Part shown: one piece after another, positions 22,567-25,942 of the stretch
Position numbering within the stretch: the first letter of the stretch is position 1
Layout of the letters: every line of letters begins with the position of its first letter
Assembly: GCA_046483725.1 (NCBI GenBank)
Contig: JAWOCQ010000085.1
Location: 1-25,942 of the forward strand
DNA length: 25,942 bases
DNA from: T3SED10-47 sp046483725
GTDB lineage: Bacteria > Bipolaricaulota > Bipolaricaulia > Bipolaricaulales > Bipolaricaulaceae
Reading direction: 5' to 3'
Notes under the pieces: generated by a model
Seen by the model: only the letters and a program-made list of their open reading frames with translations
Told to the model about the DNA's origin: nothing
Database searches by the model: none
Program-made: the position numbers and the translations under genes

Positions 22567-24442
22567 GTTCTTGGGGTTCACTCGGTTCTTCGCGTTCTTT
22601 GGGTTCCTCGAATTCTTCAGGCTCTTCAGGCGCCTCGGGTTGTTCAGGTTCTTCAGTCAGTTCAGGTTCCTCAGGTTCGTCAGGTTCCTCAGGTTCCTCG
22701 GGTTCCTCGGGGAGTTCAATCCTCTCTACGGCACCAACATCCTCTGAGGTCTCGGAAAGCTGCGAGTCCTCGGAGTCGGAGCCCCGCAGATCCTGGAGCT
22801 GGTCTCGCAGGGTGATGATCTCCCTCCCGGGCTGTTGCGAGAGGAAACGGTGGTTGCTTTCCTCGGTTTCTTCAGCATGCAGTTTTCGGAGGGACAAGCG
22901 CACCTGCCGCTTGGCCTCGTTGATGCCGATGATCTTGGCCGTCATCTCTTGCTCCAGCTGCAGTACGTCGCTGGGGCTGCCGATTCGCTCTTCGGAGATC
23001 TCCGACACATGAATCAGGCCCTCCACTGCGGGTGTAATGCGTACGAAGGCGCCGAAGTCCTTGAGCTGCGTCACCGTGCCAGAGACCAAGGAACCCACTG
23101 AGTACTGCTCGAGGAACTCCTCCCAGGGGTCGCGCTGCAGGGCTTTAAGGGACAGACTGATCCTGCGGTCTTCCGGATCCACCTTGAGGACGATCGCCCG
23201 CAGCGACTGATTTTCCTGCAGGACCTCCTGCGGATGAACCACACGCTGCCATGAGAGCTCGGAGACGTGAACTAGCCCCTCGATGCCCTCTTCCAGCTCT
23301 ACAAAGGCTCCAAAGTCGGTGATCTTGGAGACTCGGCCTTCCACCAGGGCTCCCCGGGGATAGCGGTGCTCCACATCCTCCCATGGGTCCGGTTGGGCTC
23401 GTCGGAGAGAAAGGCTGATCCGCCTGCGCTTCTCCTCCACGGAAAGCACTACCACTTCTACCTCGTCCCCCTCGGAGACAACCTCCCGCGGATGCCGGGG
23501 GAATCCCCAGGACAGCTCGGAGACGTGCACGAGCCCTTCGACGTCTTCTTCCAGCTCCACGAAGGCGCCGAAGTCCGTGACCGAGACAACCCTTCCGGTG
23601 ACCCGGCCACCTGCAGGATAGCGCTCGGCTATACCCTCCCAAGGGTCGGGTCGCAGGCGCTTTACTGAGAGCGAAATGCGCTCCTCCTCGGGGTTAGCGT
23701 CCAAAACCATTACCTCGAGCTCCTGCCCGGGATAGAACTTGTCCGGCGGAGGTACGGGGATGTCCTTCCAGCAGATCTCGGTTCGGTGTACCAGACCGTC
23801 GAATCCCCCCACGTCGACGAACACGCCGAAGTCAACGACGCTCTTCACTTTGCCGGGAATAACTGCACCCTCCTCCAGAGAGGCGAACAGCTCTTGCTTG
23901 CGCTGCTGCTCTTGATCCCGCAGGTACTGCTTGCGGGAGACGACGATGTTGCGATCGCGTCGGGAGAACTCGATGATCTTGAGATCAAGCTCTTTGCCCT
24001 TCAACCGCTCCAGCTTGGTGGGCATCCCCTTCCCCAGGTGAGAACCGGGAAGGAAGGCCTTTATGCCGCCGAGGTTCACGTGGTAGCCGGAACCGCGTAC
24101 TTCGTCTACGACGGAGCCGCGGACAGGTGTCTCCGCCTTGCACGCCTTCTCCAGTTCGCGGAACCGCTTGGCGAAGTAGGCCTGTCGCTCGGATATGAAG
24201 ACGGAGCCGTTCTCCTCGTCGATATACGTGACGAGGACTTCCAGTTCGTCGCCCAGCTCGGCTTGGTCGCGATGAGGTGCTAGCTCGGACTTCGGCAGGA
24301 GTGCTTCGGATTTGTAACCGATGTCCACCAGTACCTCGTTGTCCGTCATCTCCACGACGGTGCCCTGGACGGTATCGCCCCGACTGAATAAGCGAACATC
24401 GCTCTCGTCGAGGGCGTCCTCCATCTTGATCCGATCCGCCAT
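22526..24442 (-). CDS. rpsA: 30S ribosomal protein S1 with acidic proline-rich tail
   Basis: 638 residues with six S1 OB-fold domains: about 20-90, 105-170, 187-258, 273-342, 359-428 and 446-515. Domains 3-6 keep the 'DFGxFVxL..GxEGLVHxSE' RNA-binding pattern, domains 1-2 the ribosome-anchoring form. Residues about 570-638 are a low-complexity acidic tail built of EEP/EP units ('LPEEPEEPEEPDEPEEPEL'), not found in standard S1. It brings mRNA to the ribosome. There is only a weak purine stretch before the ATG, as is usual for autoregulated rpsA. A good promoter lies about 80 nt upstream. Gene order cmk-plsC-rpsA matches Firmicute-like genomes; ispH is not seen between plsC and rpsA. Confidence 0.96.
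   Translation of the reverse strand: MADRIKMEDALDESDVRLFSRGDTVQGTVVEMTDNEVLVDIGYKSEALLPKSELAPHRDQAELGDELEVLVTYIDEENGSVFISERQAYFAKRFRELEKACKAETPVRGSVVDEVRGSGYHVNLGGIKAFLPGSHLGKGMPTKLERLKGKELDLKIIEFSRRDRNIVVSRKQYLRDQEQQRKQELFASLEEGAVIPGKVKSVVDFGVFVDVGGFDGLVHRTEICWKDIPVPPPDKFYPGQELEVMVLDANPEEERISLSVKRLRPDPWEGIAERYPAGGRVTGRVVSVTDFGAFVELEEDVEGLVHVSELSWGFPRHPREVVSEGDEVEVVVLSVEEKRRRISLSLRRAQPDPWEDVEHRYPRGALVEGRVSKITDFGAFVELEEGIEGLVHVSELSWQRVVHPQEVLQENQSLRAIVLKVDPEDRRISLSLKALQRDPWEEFLEQYSVGSLVSGTVTQLKDFGAFVRITPAVEGLIHVSEISEERIGSPSDVLQLEQEMTAKIIGINEAKRQVRLSLRKLHAEETEESNHRFLSQQPGREIITLRDQLQDLRGSDSEDSQLSETSEDVGAVERIELPEEPEEPEEPDEPEEPELTEEPEQPEAPEEPEEFEEPKEREEPSEPQELSDPEDEPEDPDR
22559..22720. repeat. Imperfect 9-nt repeat encoding the S1 acidic tail
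   Basis: On the plus strand, units like ggttcctca recur many times with single-base changes (ggttcgtca, ggttcctcg, ggctcttca). The period of 9 (and 3) nt keeps the reading frame, so slippage would change only the length of the Glu-Glu-Pro tail. Confidence 0.85.
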
Positions 24443-24526
24443 TTCTAACCACCCCTTGTTGCGTCTCCCCTGAATCGGGCCCGCTGCTTCCTTAGGTATT
24501 GCGAACCCCGGCGAGTTACTGGGCCC

Positions 24527-24555
24527 ACTATATCCGCGTGAACCATTGCGCTCAA
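24527..24555 (-). promoter_or_regulatory. Promoter for rpsA
   Basis: On the minus strand TTGAGC (complement of 24550-24555), 17-bp spacer, TATAGT (complement of 24527-24532). The predicted leader is about 78 nt. It allows rpsA expression independent of cmk-plsC. Confidence 0.65.
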
Positions 24556-24569
24556 CTACCTAACGGGAT

Positions 24570-24603
24570 CCGCAGGCAGGTGTCTTTGGCCACTGGCCTG
24601 CGG
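24570..24603 (-). repeat. Hairpin between plsC and rpsA
   Basis: ccgcaggc (24570-24577) pairs with gcctgcgg (24596-24603); the stem can be extended inward through one mismatch and a G-T pair to an 8-nt loop. It lies 15 bp upstream of the rpsA promoter. No T-run is present. It could end or stabilise the plsC transcript. Confidence 0.5.
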
Positions 24604-24670
24604 GGCACGCAGCGAACGTTCAGTAGCAGGGATGCAGGGTATTTCGTGGACCTGCGGCACCGGCGGTCGT

Positions 24671-25297
24671 TTACACGGAGTCCACGTGGCCCATAAGGCG
24701 CTCCGCCAGTAGGCGATAGCGCTCGGAGCGGTTGAGCCCCTGGGGAAGGCCCTGCGTAAGCTCATCGATACCAAGTGGCGTGCCGATTCGCACCTCGATT
24801 CGGGGGAAGTGGAATGGATAGCGAGGCGGATAAGGTCCGTGAGCCACAATGTTGACGGGGATGAGCGCACGATTCAGGCGGTCGGCGAACCGGAGGGCCC
24901 CCGACTTGGGAGCCGTGCCCGCCCGGGTTGTCCCCTCGGGGAACACGCCCAACAGGCGAGCCCGGTCGGCTGACTGAAGAGCTCTACGGAAATCCTGGCG
25001 CCTGAAGTCGTCACGGTCGATTACAGTAGCCAGGGCCCACACGATGGGCGCGAACAGGGGGTGGCGGAGGAGTGTCCTACGGGCCAGGAAGTTCAACCTG
25101 CGAAACGGGCCGCACGCAATGCCTAGAATAAGGATATCCCAGTAGGAGCGATGCCGAGCAACGACGATCCCCCGCACCCGTAGGTTCTTCCTTCCCTGCA
25201 CGGTTATCCGGAAAAGGGACCACACAAGCGGGGTGAGGATCACCACCAAGGCCCCGTAGAAGATGCTCCGCAGAAACTCAGCCAGTCTCACGCGCAC
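24671..25297 (-). CDS. plsC: 1-acyl-sn-glycerol-3-phosphate acyltransferase
   Basis: 208 residues from GTG at 25297, chosen for ggaggag 4 nt upstream; a TTG at 25312 is in frame. It acylates lysophosphatidate in phospholipid synthesis at the membrane. An N-terminal hydrophobic segment ('SIFYGALVVILTPLVWSLF') is followed by the catalytic HX4D motif 'ARHRSYWDILIL' (about 47-58) and the glycerol-phosphate binding motif 'GVFPEGTTRAG' (about 117-127). It overlaps cmk by 20 nt, so the two are coupled. No terminator lies before rpsA. Confidence 0.93.
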   Translation of the reverse strand: MRVRLAEFLRSIFYGALVVILTPLVWSLFRITVQGRKNLRVRGIVVARHRSYWDILILGIACGPFRRLNFLARRTLLRHPLFAPIVWALATVIDRDDFRRQDFRRALQSADRARLLGVFPEGTTRAGTAPKSGALRFADRLNRALIPVNIVAHGPYPPRYPFHFPRIEVRIGTPLGIDELTQGLPQGLNRSERYRLLAERLMGHVDSV

Positions 25298-25895
25298 GGT
25301 GCTCCTCCACAACCCGGAGGGCTGCAGCCAAAGACTGCTCTGGGGTCAGTCCGGTGTTGTCAAGCACGTGAGCGTCCCCTGCGGGACGTAGCGGAGAGGC
25401 GGCGCGGGTGGTGTCGCGCTCATCGCGCTGCATGATCGCCGCCAGCACCTCCTCCTGCGTTCCCCCTTGCTCACGCTGTCTGCGCAGCGCCCTCTCCCCG
25501 GGCTCGGCCCACAAGTAGAACTTCACCTCCGCATCGGGCAGGACTACGGTACCGATATCCCGCCCCTCCATCACCACATCGGTGGTCTCAGCGATAGCCC
25601 GCTGCCGGGCGACCAAGTGTGCACGCACCTGTGGGTCCACCGCCACCCGGGAAGACATCTTGTCCAGCTCGGGGCTGCTAAGACGGTCGGTGACGTCCTC
25701 TTGCTGCAAATGTATGCGCCCGCCACGGTACACGTTTAGCTCCGCGGACTCCAACTCAAGCCCGCGCAGGCGGGCCAGGGCCGCGGCCCGGTACATGGCC
25801 CCTGTGGGCACGAACAGGAACCCCAAGCTCTCCGCTAAGCCTCTAGCCAGCGTGGTCTTTCCCGAAGCGGCCGGTCCGTCGATGGCGATCTTCAT
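25278..25895 (-). CDS. cmk: Cytidylate kinase
   Basis: 205 residues, about 20 shorter than typical bacterial enzymes. It phosphorylates CMP/dCMP. P-loop 'IDGPAASGKTTLA' is at the N-terminus; 'EGRDIGTVVLPDAEVKFYL' (about 110) and 'RDERDTTRAASPLRPAGDA' (about 157) are the CMP-contact and lid regions. In the strongly conserved D-T/S-G-A-M-Y-R motif the Asp is Pro ('FVPTGAMYRA'), and the segment after 'GLELESAEL' is shortened compared with Bacillus. ATG start at 25895, with 'ccggaatg' before it. It is the first gene of the cmk-plsC pair. Confidence 0.94.
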   Translation of the reverse strand: MKIAIDGPAASGKTTLARGLAESLGFLFVPTGAMYRAAALARLRGLELESAELNVYRGGRIHLQQEDVTDRLSSPELDKMSSRVAVDPQVRAHLVARQRAIAETTDVVMEGRDIGTVVLPDAEVKFYLWAEPGERALRRQREQGGTQEEVLAAIMQRDERDTTRAASPLRPAGDAHVLDNTGLTPEQSLAAALRVVEEHRARETG

Positions 25896-25942
25896 TCCGG
25901 AATTTTGTACCCTTCGGATACGGGGATCGCAACTGTCAGTCG

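Noticed and set aside
22559..22720. Regular short repeats that could suggest a CRISPR array
   Set aside because: There are no spacers between the units; they are contiguous 9-nt units encoding the S1 acidic tail.

Overview
The window is GC-rich bacterial chromosome, compactly packed with housekeeping genes and with almost no mobile DNA apart from one rRNA intron. The gene set and order (rplU-prp-rpmA-obg, a PadR regulator, cmk-plsC-rpsA, yicC-gmk) resemble low-branching Gram-positive or thermophilic bacterial lineages. A secreted InlB-type repeat/beta-helix protein, an archaeal-looking two-zinc methionyl-tRNA synthetase and a Memo-family protein would fit a candidate phylum such as Bipolaricaulota (Acetothermia). 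That placement is an inference from gene content and recall, not something measured here. A group I intron at the 23S position where introns are known in Thermotoga hints at a thermophilic setting.

Layout. 1-2200 is the 3' part of a 23S rRNA gene, interrupted at 548-1240 by a group I intron that encodes a LAGLIDADG homing endonuclease. A 5S rRNA and its T-run follow at 2293-2417. 2511-3994 (minus) is an overlapping pair: a metallophosphoesterase and a ParB-like/DUF4032-like protein. A divergent promoter at 4041-4070 starts a long plus-strand translation/ribosome/GTPase/folate array: metG, rplU, prp-like, rpmA, obg, nadD, infC, rpmI, rplT, folB, folK, rng. A tRNA-Val(CAC) and a small Cys-cluster protein come next. 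12898-16280 (minus) is a four-gene operon: a PadR regulator and a BtuF/BtuC/BtuD-type importer. Divergent from it is a 958-residue secreted repeat protein (16512-19388), then a tRNA-Gln(CUG) on the minus strand. 19865-22566 (plus) is memo-like, yicC, gmk, acpS. 22526-25895 (minus) is cmk, plsC, rpsA, with acpS and rpsA overlapping tail to tail.

How the genes work together. The plus-strand array joins two clusters that are usually separate (rplU-rpmA-obg-nadD and infC-rpmI-rplT), adds metG in front and folate and RNA-processing genes behind, and so ties translation components, ribosome assembly and one-carbon cofactor supply to a few promoters. The minus-strand importer probably responds to a ligand sensed by the PadR protein.

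Most notable: (1) the 23S group I intron, whose splice sites, guide helix and P7-P8 core can be read directly; (2) a Prp-family protein between L21 and L27 with neither catalytic residue and no cysteine, next to an L27 that lacks the extension Prp normally removes; (3) an apparent AUA start for infC that aligns residue for residue with the AUU start of Bacillus; (4) an RNase E/G that stops just before the zinc-link, with its conserved N-terminus extending upstream of the first usual start codon; (5) the repeat protein, with recently duplicated modules and a dyad overlapping its promoter. No CRISPR array, insertion sequence, prophage or defence island was seen.
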